From: Lutibacter profundi
GTDB lineage: Bacteria; Bacteroidota; Bacteroidia; Flavobacteriales; Flavobacteriaceae
NCBI RefSeq assembly: GCF_001543325.1
Contig: NZ_CP013355.1
Location: 1,270,001-1,334,000 of the forward strand
DNA length: 64,000 nt
Direction of reading: 5' to 3'
Made by a program: the position numbers and the translations under genes. Every line of letters starts with the position of its first letter. Position 1 is the first letter of the stretch. Shown here piece by piece: positions 26,313 through 36,443 of the stretch. The notes under the pieces were generated by a model, which ran no database searches, had not been told where the DNA came from, and saw only the letters and a program-made list of their open reading frames with translations.

Positions 26313-28010
26313 TTGAATACTATTAAATATAATTTAGTAATAGTGCTACTTTTTATTAGTGCTATAATATTTGCCCAAGAAAAAGAAAGAGCGATAACTC
26401 TTAACGGAAATATTGGTCTTTTTTATGATACGTATAATTATTCCGAACAAAATTATCCAACTTTTAGACCAAGATATCTAGACAACGAATTAAGGTTAAA
26501 CATTAATGCTACCCTGCAAATTGGAGAATACCTGTCAATTCCTTTTGGAATAAGTATTAGCAATCAAAAAACATTGTATAATTTACCTGAACTACCCGAA
26601 GAAAATTTAATAGATTTTATCCAAAACCCCAGAAATAATATTAGTATTAATCCTGAATATAAATGGATAAAAGGTTATTTAGGAACACAAACACCTAGTT
26701 ATTCAGAGCTTACAACAGGAGATACTCCTATTTTTGGAATAGGAATAGAATTAAATCCAGAAAAGTTTATTTTTTCAGCAAACTATGGTTTATCACAACG
26801 AGCTATTGAATCTGATTTATTCCTAAATATAATTGGAGCATATAAACAGGAAATACTAGCAACAAGAATAGGTTATGGTAAAATTGAAGGCACAAAAATT
26901 ACATTAAATTTTGTAAAAGTAAAGGATGATATAAATTCAGTTATTAATACACCTCTATATGATACTCCTATTGAAGGACTTACAACCTCTTCATTAATTG
27001 AGCTTAAAATAAAAGAAAAATTATTATTTAAAACGGAAACCGCTGCGTCAATTTTCACAACCAACTTAAACAATTCTTTTTCAATAAACAACCCTACAAT
27101 TGAATCTCTTAATAATATTATTACAATAAATGCAAGCAGTAAAGGGGATATTTCTCATGTTTCTTCATTAGATTATATTTCTAAAAAAATTACAGTTGGT
27201 GGTGAAATAAGATATATCGGTTCTGGCTTTGTTCCTGTTGGCTACAGAAATATTGAAAAAGATGTTCTAGATTATAAAATAAAATCGAGCTTTAAATTAT
27301 TTAAAGATAAAACATCAATTAATGGAATGTTTGGTATTCGAAGAAATAATGTTAAAAACACCAATTTACAAAGTACAAAGCGAGTAATAAGTAATATTAA
27401 CGTGTTTTCACAAGTAAGTGAAACTTTTTCAATAAATGCAAATTATTCAAATTTTGGATTTAATAATAACGAAATAAATAATTTAATTAGAATTGAAATG
27501 ATTAATAACTCCTTTTCATTATCTCCCTCCTATAAATTTAAATCTGAAAAAATAAATCATCAAATTAATGTAAATGGAAGCCTTAATATTTTTGATCAAT
27601 TTGATGCTATTAGCAATTCATTTGTAGCTACTAAATCAAAAAATTTAAGTTTAAACTATAATTTAATGTTCCAAGAAATACCCTTAAATATTAATTTTAT
27701 TAGCTTATTTTTTAATAATGAAATGCCCTTAAGTACCATAAAAATGAGCAACTACGGAACAACTGTTAGTTATAAGTTTTTTGATAAAAAATTAAGTCCA
27801 TCACTTGGATTAAACCTATCAAATATTACGCGCGATAACTTTACAACAGACCATAGGTTTAGCATCCGTTTTAAAGCAAAATATAAAATAACAAAAAAAC
27901 TTCAATTTAATTTATCATATAGATTGAATAACTACAAATATGGTTCCTCAAGACCCAATGCTATTACAAATGAACAGAGAATGCAATTTGCATTTTTACA
28001 AAAATTTTAA
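26313..28010 (+). CDS. Outer-membrane beta-barrel protein
   Basis: 565 residues from a TTG start, since a complete signal peptide (NTIKYNLVIVLLFISAIIFAQ) follows at once and no ATG is available. The mature part shows many alternating aromatic/polar amphipathic strands separated by short turns, with long extracellular-like loops, and ends QMRFAFLQKF-style with a terminal phenylalanine, the usual barrel assembly signal. No TonB box or plug is seen. It is 11 bp upstream of the giant secreted protein and probably co-transcribed. It may be a porin-like partner that anchors or exports its neighbours; that part is inference. Confidence 0.8.
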   Translation: MNTIKYNLVIVLLFISAIIFAQEKERAITLNGNIGLFYDTYNYSEQNYPTFRPRYLDNELRLNINATLQIGEYLSIPFGISISNQKTLYNLPELPEENLIDFIQNPRNNISINPEYKWIKGYLGTQTPSYSELTTGDTPIFGIGIELNPEKFIFSANYGLSQRAIESDLFLNIIGAYKQEILATRIGYGKIEGTKITLNFVKVKDDINSVINTPLYDTPIEGLTTSSLIELKIKEKLLFKTETAASIFTTNLNNSFSINNPTIESLNNIITINASSKGDISHVSSLDYISKKITVGGEIRYIGSGFVPVGYRNIEKDVLDYKIKSSFKLFKDKTSINGMFGIRRNNVKNTNLQSTKRVISNINVFSQVSETFSINANYSNFGFNNNEINNLIRIEMINNSFSLSPSYKFKSEKINHQINVNGSLNIFDQFDAISNSFVATKSKNLSLNYNLMFQEIPLNINFISLFFNNEMPLSTIKMSNYGTTVSYKFFDKKLSPSLGLNLSNITRDNFTTDHRFSIRFKAKYKITKKLQFNLSYRLNNYKYGSSRPNAITNEQRMQFAFLQKF

Positions 28011-28021
28011 AATTGATACAC

Positions 28022-31000
28022 ATGAAAAAAATAAATATTTTATTCGCTATATTTCTAGGTATTTTCTTAAAAGTAAATGCCCAAGAAATTACAATTAATT
28101 TAGATGTAGATTCCAATCCAAATCCTGAAATTTCAGAATGGGTTGACAGAACTGAATTAGCACTACTAACAATTGTTAATACTAATGAAAAATATGTAGA
28201 TTTTGAATATAAAATTCAAACTAAAATATTTAAAGACGGTGAATTAGTTGTTGAAACTAAAACAAGTCAAATGCCAATTATGTATTTACCTTTTGGTTCT
28301 GAAACATTCTTAGCAGATGAAATTGTACCTTATAATGCCTTGAGATTTTATGGGAATATAGAAAAAACAGTAATTCAAACCGGGTTACTACCTGCTGGAA
28401 ATTATTCTTTTTGTGTTTCTATTATTGATTTAGAAGGAAAACCGTTAACAAGGCTAGAAAGTGTTTGTAAACCAATGTTAATTACAGATTATCAATTACC
28501 TGAATTAATTTCACCAATTGAAAACACCACAATTTTAGCACAAAACCTACCTTCAACCATATTTACTTGGTCTCCTATTGCTCCAACTCCTCCAGGCGAT
28601 GAGGGTATAAAATACATTATTGCAATTAGTGAAGTTAAAGGTAAACAAACTCCCGCACGAGCATTTGATGTAAACTACCCTATAGTTGAAGAAGAAATAA
28701 TAGCTGGCACACAATTTAACTGGCCAACAGATATTGATACACCTGATGAAGATACACAATATGTTTGGAGTATTAAACCCGTAACCTTTAATGATAATCC
28801 TTACAAATCTGGTGAAAATAATTTTATTAAAGTAGGTACTTTTAATGTAAAAATAAATAATCGCTCTAGTGAAAACGGAGAAGATGATAAAATCGTTTAT
28901 GGAGATTCTGAAAATACAACCAATAAAAACAATAAACAAAATGAGTCTTGTGAATGTTTCAATGGTGATGTAATTGATGCGTCCTTTTTACCACTAAATT
29001 TATTTAATAATCCTAGCGGAAAAACAGTAATTGAAGTTTCAGGTTTATTAACATTACAAAATATGATAAGATCTTGTATGTCTAATGTACCTGAAGCTAA
29101 AGGAAATCCTGCATACAGTTTTGGAAATTGGCAATTTAAAACTCGTATTGGTTTTGATGCCACACATACACCTGATCTTGATACTTTTACATCTAGTGGC
29201 GATGTAGGAAGTCACACTTTTAACACGCACGCTTTAATTATGGCTTGCGAAAAAACAGAGCAATTACAAATAGAAGTTACCGTAGTTAACAAACTACTAA
29301 ATTATAAATGCACCATGGTATTTTTCAAAGATATACCAGAAGAATTTCTGAATGAAATTTATAATGAAAAAGATAATTGCAATTGTGAAGAAAACACCAC
29401 TCCAGAACCACTAGTTTTTATAGCTCAATCAGACGCACAAACAAGCCCCTTAAAAATGCAACTTATAGATTATGAATCCTATAAAAACTATGTATTGGGT
29501 TGTGCAAATAACCCTGAAAATTTTACAATAAATGCAACAATTGATTGGGGTGACGGTACACCGCTAATATATTCAGCAAGTCCAAATACAGAACATACGT
29601 ATCTTTCTATTGATGATATGCCTGCTACCATTGAATTATTATTTGAATTAAAACCTTTGAGTGTAACAACTAAAAATCAAATAAGTGAAACAACCGAAAA
29701 TCAAACCTGTATTGTTAACTATGAAGTACCAATAACTGAAAATTTCAAAAATGGAATAGAAATATCTAGCGATTGTAATTGTACTAATTTAAGTTTAACC
29801 GAACCTGAATTAAATATTTTTCAAACTGAACCTGAAAATAATCCACGTAATTTAACATTAGGAGGAGTAACAGCTTATCGTGATTACTTGTTATCCTGTA
29901 ATGAAAATTACAGTCTAGAAACACACAGTATAACCGTAACTTTAAATTGGGATGAAGAACATAGTAACCAATCCATTGTTAATGAAGGCCCTTTTATACA
30001 CGAATATGCCATAGATCACGAAATACCTGAAGAAATTTGTGCAACTTTTACAATTGCCCCGCTGTTTCCTGAAGATGGAGATGATGAACCTAGCTGTATA
30101 ACTGTTAAATGTATTGCAGTCTCTCCAGAATTATTAGCACTTAATACGGGGCCTGTTGGAACAGGAGATTTAGCTTTAGGTGAAAGTATTTTTGCTGGAG
30201 AACATGTAAACGGACAAGGAGAATTTGAAATTATAACAACAACGCTAGAAGGTGATGCTCCAGGACCATATTCTGGAACAGGAACTGTATATATTGATTG
30301 GATAAAATCTGACATGACTGTTGAATTTACTGACATAACTATTGATGGCAATAATAATTTAGTTTCAGGGTTTATAACAGCTCAAGTTCATGACACCGCA
30401 CCTACCTATCCTTTTGCTTGGGCAGGAGGAATTGCATTAAATAATATTAATGTAGAAAGCATTATAAATTGGGTAGAAAACACTACAGGCCAAGAAATAG
30501 ATTATGACCCTGCAATAGGTTCAATAATGCCCGTAAAAGTTCCTTTAGGTTTAAATTTTCCTAGTGGAGATCAGTTAGCAATCACTGAAATGGTTTTTAG
30601 AGCTGATAAATCTGAATTTAATTTAATAGCAGCCAAAACAACACCTCCAGATTGGGGAGACACTCAATTAATTGGTTTTAAAGCTTTAAACATACAGTAT
30701 CACCCTAATTCACCTGAGTTTCCACCTGAAAGATTGGAACTTGTTGAAGATATAACTGTTGGGAATATCAATGAAAAAATAACATTCACATTTAGAGCTC
30801 CTTCTGCAAATAATCCAGGATGTTATATTGAATGGGATGAATTTGGGTTTTCAGCCTATGGCGTTGAATTAGATGCTAATTTTACACGTGAATGGTTAAT
30901 TCCATTACCTGATGATGGTACTTCAAAAGCAAAAGCAAATTTAGTTGCTACAGGAAGTGCTTGGGGAGATTTAATTTTTATTGGAAATCTAGAAGAATCT

Positions 31001-34000
31001 GTTATATCAAGTACAATCCCTGAGCCAGACTCAGGAGTCCCAACAGATTCAGGTTCTCATGATTTCATCATTTTAGCCAATAATATTTCTTATGATTGGT
31101 CTGATGTTGCAAATGCTCCAGCAATTGATTTCCCTCCAATTTACACTGGTGAAACAACTAACTTATTTAGAGGTTTCCATATGGAAGAGCTCACTTTAAA
31201 GTTCTCACCAAACAAAATGAATACTCCAAACGGAGATCCCATTGAAATAAGCATAAATGATATGATTATTGATGATACAGGAATTACACTAGAAGCTGAA
31301 ATTGAAAACTTGGTAGTTTTTGGAGATGCTGAAATTGGTGATATGGCCGCAAGTATAGATCGTGTTTATTTAGAAATTTTATCCAGTAGTTTTGTTGAAG
31401 CTGGTGTTGAAGGTAGAATAGCAATACCTGTAAGTGATGGAAATAGTTTAGATGACTCATTAGCTTATACCGCACTTTTTAATGTACCTCTTGATCCTGC
31501 AGCAAATAAAAACTTTCAAATTACTTTAACTCCAGATCAACCTATAAATGCAGATTTATTAAAAGGAACCTTCAATTTAGATGATACATCCAACCTCTCA
31601 GGTTATTTTGATAAAGACAAAAAAACATTCACTATGGAATTAAATGGTGATTTTACTTGGGAAGATGCAGAAATAGGCCCTGTAAAAGAAATTAATTTAG
31701 AAATTGGGTTTGAAGGTGTTGGCTTTGATTACGACTCTAGCCTTACTTCAAATAAATTAACTTTTGACTCTGGTGAATGGTCATTTGCAAGTCCACAAAA
31801 GCGAATGGCAAACTTTCCAGTTACCATTGATAATATAGATTACACAACAATGACTGCAACCGGAAACCAACTATTACACGGAAAACTTAATTTTGATGTG
31901 ATTTTTAATTTATCATCAAAAATTGGAGGAATGACCACCTTAGGTGCTGAATTTTCAATAAATGATGATTCTGGTAGTGGCGGAAAAAAGTTTGTTCCAA
32001 ATTTTATTGGAGGAGTCATAGATTCCATCGCAATTCAAGCTGATATGGCTGCCGTTAAAATAAAAGGAGCCATTGGATTTAGAAATGACGATCCTGTTTT
32101 TGGAGATGGATTTATAGGAACACTTAGTGCCGAATTTAAAGGCCCAGGAATAAAAGTTGATGCTTTAGCAGAATTTGGAAACACAACCTATTTAAGTATG
32201 AGTAGATACAGATACTGGAGAGTAGAAGCTGAAGCAACATTTCCTGCTCCAGGAATAACATTCTTACCTGGTATGGCATTCCGTGGTTTTGGAGGTGGCG
32301 CATTTAAAAATATGGAAGCAACCCTATCAGGAAATACCTATACGTTTACACCAAAAAAATCTTCCTTCGGTTTTAGAGCAAAAGCAGTAATGGCTACCAC
32401 ACCAAAAGAAGAAACATTCAACGCTGATGTTGGTTTATTAGGAACATTCTCTAATAGTGGAGGTATGACTTATATTGGTTTTACAGGTGATTTTTATGTT
32501 GGTGCTGGCTTTGCTAAACGAAACAATGCTAAAATTGATGGAACGCTTACTGTAGATTATGATTTCCCACAAAAACACTTTAATATGAGTGCTAGTGTAA
32601 ATGTAAATGCATCACCTATTACAACCCCTAGCCCAATGAGTTTAGTGCTAGATATTAATGGAAAAACGAATTTATGGTATTTTAAATTTGGAGAACCTGC
32701 CAATTTAAATACTGTAAACGTATTTGGTGTTAGTTTGTATGAATATTTAATGTTTGGAAATTCTATTCCTTACCCAGGCGGTTTTACAAATACATTTAAA
32801 ACAAATTATTACAATGCCGTTGGTGTTTATCCAAGTGCAGGAGGAGCAGCAACTGGAGGTGTAGGTAGTAATACAGCAGCTGGAAAAGGATTTGCTCTTG
32901 GAATAGGTTTTATGTTTGATAAAAGTGGTGAAAAACAATTGACAGATTACAATAATGGTAACAAAAAACATGTATTAAGTTTTGCATTAGCAGCTGGAGC
33001 AGAATTACACCTTTCGTATATGGAGTATTTAGGAAGTTGTGGAGGCTATACTCCTGTTGGCATTAATGGTTGGCGTGCAAAAGGTAGTTTAGGAATGTAT
33101 GGTATGGCTGCAGCAGGTGTAAAAAAATATAAAAGAAATGGATCCGTTAAATGGAATACAACCGTTGCAAGTTTAGCCGCTGGTGCTTGGATTACAGGTG
33201 AATTTCCTAATCCGTATTATGTAGCTGGTGCTATTGATGGTTCAATTACAGTTTTTGATTTAATTTCTTTTAACTTTCACAAAGATTTTGAAAAAGGAAC
33301 TTCTTGTGGAAATGGTAGTGCAGGAACTGGTGCTCCTGTAACGCAAGGTGATGCTGCTGCTGATCAAGAAAATGCTTTAATACAATATATCCATCCTGAG
33401 AATTCGTTTAATTTCCCTATTGATGAACCTCTTGCGGTGAAGTTTGGGTTAAATCCTGATGAAGTTTTTGATGTTTCAGAACAACAAGCAAATGGTACTG
33501 TTATCATGCGCACATTTAAAATGGTTGTAACTAAAAATTTACAGATTAAAGATGATGCAACAGGAGTTTGGTCTGGGGTAAGTTTAACAACAAACGAAAA
33601 TAATTTAGGCGAATATTTATACACTAAAACAGCTCCTATTACTGTTACGGCATCAGCTCAATTAAATTCATTTCCTCCAGGAGGAGGAGCTGGAAATTTG
33701 CCAGTTGCTACCACAGCAGCCTCAGGTGTTTATACTGCTCCTGCAAATTATACACCCGTAACTATACCTGCATCCAAAACAACAGTAAACTTATCTCAAT
33801 TAGTTATTTATCCTGCCCCAGAAATATCTAATGACTATGATGATTTACCTCCTGATCCAGCTCCAATTGTAAATTCACTTACTGCTGATAAAAACTATAA
33901 ATTTACCGTAACTGCTACTCTAAAAGAGTGGAATGGTTCAAACTGGGTAAATGCTCTTAAAAATAATGGAACTCCTGTAAGCCAAACAATTATTAAACAA

Positions 34001-34054
34001 TTTAGAACTGGAGACGCAAGTTTAACAGCAAACAATATTCTATATAATTACTAA
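28022..34054 (+). CDS. Very large secreted multi-domain protein (TANFOR-like N-terminal region)
   Basis: 2010 residues from ATG 28022 (MKKINILFAIFLGIF; an upstream ATG at 28013 is less likely) with a signal peptide ending VNAQ. Residues about 22-290 resemble the N-terminal region of TANFOR-type Bacteroidota proteins (YLPFGSETFLADEIVPYN, LPAGNYSFCVSIID, TIFTWSP). Three Cys-rich modules start at about residues 308, 451 and 584 (CECFNG, CNCEEN, CNCTNL). The middle 1200 residues are beta-rich repeats with phrases such as GDLIFIGNLEES and FRGFGGGAFKNMEA. A Gly/Ala-rich segment and a C-terminal Ig-like region follow. No secretion-sorting CTD is evident. Confidence 0.8.
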   Translation: MKKINILFAIFLGIFLKVNAQEITINLDVDSNPNPEISEWVDRTELALLTIVNTNEKYVDFEYKIQTKIFKDGELVVETKTSQMPIMYLPFGSETFLADEIVPYNALRFYGNIEKTVIQTGLLPAGNYSFCVSIIDLEGKPLTRLESVCKPMLITDYQLPELISPIENTTILAQNLPSTIFTWSPIAPTPPGDEGIKYIIAISEVKGKQTPARAFDVNYPIVEEEIIAGTQFNWPTDIDTPDEDTQYVWSIKPVTFNDNPYKSGENNFIKVGTFNVKINNRSSENGEDDKIVYGDSENTTNKNNKQNESCECFNGDVIDASFLPLNLFNNPSGKTVIEVSGLLTLQNMIRSCMSNVPEAKGNPAYSFGNWQFKTRIGFDATHTPDLDTFTSSGDVGSHTFNTHALIMACEKTEQLQIEVTVVNKLLNYKCTMVFFKDIPEEFLNEIYNEKDNCNCEENTTPEPLVFIAQSDAQTSPLKMQLIDYESYKNYVLGCANNPENFTINATIDWGDGTPLIYSASPNTEHTYLSIDDMPATIELLFELKPLSVTTKNQISETTENQTCIVNYEVPITENFKNGIEISSDCNCTNLSLTEPELNIFQTEPENNPRNLTLGGVTAYRDYLLSCNENYSLETHSITVTLNWDEEHSNQSIVNEGPFIHEYAIDHEIPEEICATFTIAPLFPEDGDDEPSCITVKCIAVSPELLALNTGPVGTGDLALGESIFAGEHVNGQGEFEIITTTLEGDAPGPYSGTGTVYIDWIKSDMTVEFTDITIDGNNNLVSGFITAQVHDTAPTYPFAWAGGIALNNINVESIINWVENTTGQEIDYDPAIGSIMPVKVPLGLNFPSGDQLAITEMVFRADKSEFNLIAAKTTPPDWGDTQLIGFKALNIQYHPNSPEFPPERLELVEDITVGNINEKITFTFRAPSANNPGCYIEWDEFGFSAYGVELDANFTREWLIPLPDDGTSKAKANLVATGSAWGDLIFIGNLEESVISSTIPEPDSGVPTDSGSHDFIILANNISYDWSDVANAPAIDFPPIYTGETTNLFRGFHMEELTLKFSPNKMNTPNGDPIEISINDMIIDDTGITLEAEIENLVVFGDAEIGDMAASIDRVYLEILSSSFVEAGVEGRIAIPVSDGNSLDDSLAYTALFNVPLDPAANKNFQITLTPDQPINADLLKGTFNLDDTSNLSGYFDKDKKTFTMELNGDFTWEDAEIGPVKEINLEIGFEGVGFDYDSSLTSNKLTFDSGEWSFASPQKRMANFPVTIDNIDYTTMTATGNQLLHGKLNFDVIFNLSSKIGGMTTLGAEFSINDDSGSGGKKFVPNFIGGVIDSIAIQADMAAVKIKGAIGFRNDDPVFGDGFIGTLSAEFKGPGIKVDALAEFGNTTYLSMSRYRYWRVEAEATFPAPGITFLPGMAFRGFGGGAFKNMEATLSGNTYTFTPKKSSFGFRAKAVMATTPKEETFNADVGLLGTFSNSGGMTYIGFTGDFYVGAGFAKRNNAKIDGTLTVDYDFPQKHFNMSASVNVNASPITTPSPMSLVLDINGKTNLWYFKFGEPANLNTVNVFGVSLYEYLMFGNSIPYPGGFTNTFKTNYYNAVGVYPSAGGAATGGVGSNTAAGKGFALGIGFMFDKSGEKQLTDYNNGNKKHVLSFALAAGAELHLSYMEYLGSCGGYTPVGINGWRAKGSLGMYGMAAAGVKKYKRNGSVKWNTTVASLAAGAWITGEFPNPYYVAGAIDGSITVFDLISFNFHKDFEKGTSCGNGSAGTGAPVTQGDAAADQENALIQYIHPENSFNFPIDEPLAVKFGLNPDEVFDVSEQQANGTVIMRTFKMVVTKNLQIKDDATGVWSGVSLTTNENNLGEYLYTKTAPITVTASAQLNSFPPGGGAGNLPVATTAASGVYTAPANYTPVTIPASKTTVNLSQLVIYPAPEISNDYDDLPPDPAPIVNSLTADKNYKFTVTATLKEWNGSNWVNALKNNGTPVSQTIIKQFRTGDASLTANNILYNY

Positions 34055-34065
34055 AAATAATACCT

Positions 34066-36138
34066 ATGAAACTTCTTAATCAAATATTAATAATAGGCAT
34101 TTTTATAAATATTTCTTTTGTAAAAGCCCAAGAAAAACCAATAAGCAAAATTAAAGTTGCCGCACGTTATACAACACAAGGAGTAGAATTGCGTTTTTTC
34201 CCTGATAGAAAAAATATTTTAGACTTAGGTCTTCAATCTGGGTTTATTTTAGAAAGAGCCGAAGGGAATTCAAAAAAATTCACTGAAATTACAAGAACAA
34301 AGCCTTTTTCTGAAGAAGAATGGGCAATTGCAATGCAACAAGCAAAAACAGAAGAAGAAAAAATACAAATTGAAATATCACAAGATTTTTATATCTCTAG
34401 TAAAGAAAAAAAGGGAGGAAACCTTGATTTTACTAAAGGTATTGCAAATTTAAAACAACAAAAAGCAGATGAAGATTTTCAATTTATGGTATCTATTTTA
34501 ACTGCTATAAAAAATGCAGATGCTGCTAAAGGTTTAGGTCTTGCTTACGTAGATACAAATGTTCTATTGGGAAAGAAATATACCTATAAAGTGAAACTTG
34601 TCGGAAATTCATCCATCTATAAAATTGAATCTGTTCCTGTAACGCTTCAAACAACAAACAATAAATCTGCTTATAAAAATAAGGTATATATAAAAACTGG
34701 AGATACTAAATTAGGTTTTATTTGGGAAGACCATCCTTATTTATCAGGTGTTGACATTGAACGTAAAATAAACGGCAAGTTCAAAAAACTAAATGATGCC
34801 CCAATTTACACTGTTAGAGGAAAAAACTATAAAGGAGTTAAACGTAATGGTTTTAGTGAAGATAGTTTGGTGAATTATCAAAAATATACTTACCTATTTT
34901 ATGCTCAAACCATTTTTGGTGAACGTGTTAAATTTGCAGAAGTAACCGGTATGCCCCGTGATTTAACACCTCCGCAAAAACCATTTTTAAAACAACCAAA
35001 ACACATAAAACCAAACGAAGTTCTTATTGAATGGGAAATGAAAGCTCCTATTGCTAAAGATTTTAAAGGTTTTGCCATTTCAAGGTCTAATAAAAATGAT
35101 GGATATTTTTCATTAATTAATGATAAATTACTACCTAGTACCGCTAGAAAATTTATTGATAAAAGCTTTATCAAAGGAAAAAGTAATTATTACTTAATTC
35201 AAGCTTTAGATACAGCCAATAATGTAAGTTCTTCATTTCCAATTTCGGTAACACTTATAGATTCTATCCCTCCAGTAAAGCCAATTTTTATAGATGGAAA
35301 AATTGATTCCACTGGTGTTGTTACCATTAACATACAAAAAAATAAAGAACCTGATTTAATGGGTTACAGACTCTACAGATCAAATAGTCCTAAACATGAG
35401 TTTTCTCCAATACAAGAAGGCTTTTTATCATTAGACAGTCTTAAAAATAACGTACAAACCGTTTTTAGTGATACGATTACACTTAAATCATTAACTCCTT
35501 ATATTTATTATAGAGCCGAAGCCTTAGATTTTAACCATAATACCTCTAAGTTTTCGGATATTTTAAAAGTAAAAAGACCAGATATAATTCCACCTACAAC
35601 GCCTGTATTTAAAAAAGTAAAAGTAGGTGAAGATTTTGTTGAACTCGGATTTTCTTTAAGTAAAAGTCGTGATGTGAAACAGCAACTTCTTTATCGTAAA
35701 TTAAACCTTAAAGATAAATGGGAACTACTTACAACTTTAAAAAATAATCAAAAAACGTATATTGATAAAAATGTAGAAAAAGGAACTAAATATTATTACA
35801 CATTGCAAGCTATTGATGACAGTGATAACAAATCTGAGTTCGCAATTCTAGTTATGGGAAAACCTTATGATACTGGTGTTCGCCCTCCAGTTGAAGATTT
35901 AAGAATACAACAAAATAAAAACGACATAATTATTACTTGGAAATATCAACTCAAAAACAAACAAACACTATTTTTAATTTATAAACAAAATAAAAATGGT
36001 GATTTGGTTCAATACAAAAACACAAGCGAGTTGTTTTTTAAAGAAAAATCAGCTAATAAACCTGCTGTTTATGCCGTAAAAGTTATTACAAAAGATGGTG
36101 GTAAATCTAAAATTAGCAAACTAATTAGCATTCAATAA
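34066..36138 (+). CDS. Secreted fibronectin type III-repeat protein
   Basis: A 690-residue protein with signal peptide (IFINISFVKAQ). After an N-terminal region with a charged helical stretch (EEWAIAMQQAKTEEEKIQIE) it carries at least three FN3-like domains. Each is recognisable by PP-x-x-P linkers (TPPQKPFLKQP, IPPVKPIFIDG, IPPTTPVFKKV), FAISRSN/YRLYRSN-type strands and Y-x-x-QA-x-D-x-x-N closing motifs (YYLIQALDTANN, YYTLQAIDDSDN). It begins 11 bp after the giant protein gene. Such FN3 proteins directly follow TANFOR-type genes in Bacteroidota, to my knowledge. Likely an envelope adhesion or scaffold factor. Confidence 0.85.
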   Translation: MKLLNQILIIGIFINISFVKAQEKPISKIKVAARYTTQGVELRFFPDRKNILDLGLQSGFILERAEGNSKKFTEITRTKPFSEEEWAIAMQQAKTEEEKIQIEISQDFYISSKEKKGGNLDFTKGIANLKQQKADEDFQFMVSILTAIKNADAAKGLGLAYVDTNVLLGKKYTYKVKLVGNSSIYKIESVPVTLQTTNNKSAYKNKVYIKTGDTKLGFIWEDHPYLSGVDIERKINGKFKKLNDAPIYTVRGKNYKGVKRNGFSEDSLVNYQKYTYLFYAQTIFGERVKFAEVTGMPRDLTPPQKPFLKQPKHIKPNEVLIEWEMKAPIAKDFKGFAISRSNKNDGYFSLINDKLLPSTARKFIDKSFIKGKSNYYLIQALDTANNVSSSFPISVTLIDSIPPVKPIFIDGKIDSTGVVTINIQKNKEPDLMGYRLYRSNSPKHEFSPIQEGFLSLDSLKNNVQTVFSDTITLKSLTPYIYYRAEALDFNHNTSKFSDILKVKRPDIIPPTTPVFKKVKVGEDFVELGFSLSKSRDVKQQLLYRKLNLKDKWELLTTLKNNQKTYIDKNVEKGTKYYYTLQAIDDSDNKSEFAILVMGKPYDTGVRPPVEDLRIQQNKNDIIITWKYQLKNKQTLFLIYKQNKNGDLVQYKNTSELFFKEKSANKPAVYAVKVITKDGGKSKISKLISIQ

Positions 36139-36208
36139 ATCATCCTTTTTTATTTTTGGGCTTATAAAAATAACCTATTACTAAAAAATAGACTTAACTA
36201 AACATTTT

Positions 36209-36249
36209 ATCAACATCAAACTCTTGTTAAAAAAGAGTTTGATGTTGAT
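36209..36249 (+). terminator. Perfect 17-bp hairpin ending the upstream operon
   Basis: ATCAACATCAAACTCTT (36209-36225) and AAGAGTTTGATGTTGAT (36233-36249) are perfectly complementary with a 7-base loop. No T tract follows. It probably ends transcription from 26313-36138 and separates it from the HU-barrel gene. Confidence 0.7.
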
Positions 36250-36287
36250 TCCTATAAAACAAACTTGTTAGCCATAAACAAAAAAAC

Positions 36288-36443
36288 TACACCTTAAAAT
36301 AATTTTGTACATTGTAACACTTGTTACACTAAAATAGTGGCTTCTTTTGAAATAAAAAAACCACTAAATAAGGTAACAAAATTAAATGATGTTGATATAT
36401 ACCAAAACAACAATAAACAAATTACTAACTAAAAAATCTACTA
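36288..36443 (+). promoter_or_regulatory. Leader and promoter region of the HU-barrel gene
   Basis: This stretch is the better copy of the duplicated leader at 25920. TAATTTTG (36300-36307) matches the Bacteroidota -7 box. A perfect small palindrome GTAACACTTGTTAC (36314-36327) and a GGTAACAAAATTAAATGAT motif (36372-36390) follow, the latter 72 bp before the ATG. The palindrome may be an operator. Confidence 0.5.
36372..36390 (+). promoter_or_regulatory. GGTAACAAAA motif, site 3
   Basis: Identical to site 1 over 19 bases, upstream of the HU-barrel gene. Confidence 0.45.

Noticed and set aside
28022-34054. Polymorphic toxin or Rhs-like protein
   Set aside because: No YD repeats, no toxin end domain and no immunity gene are visible.
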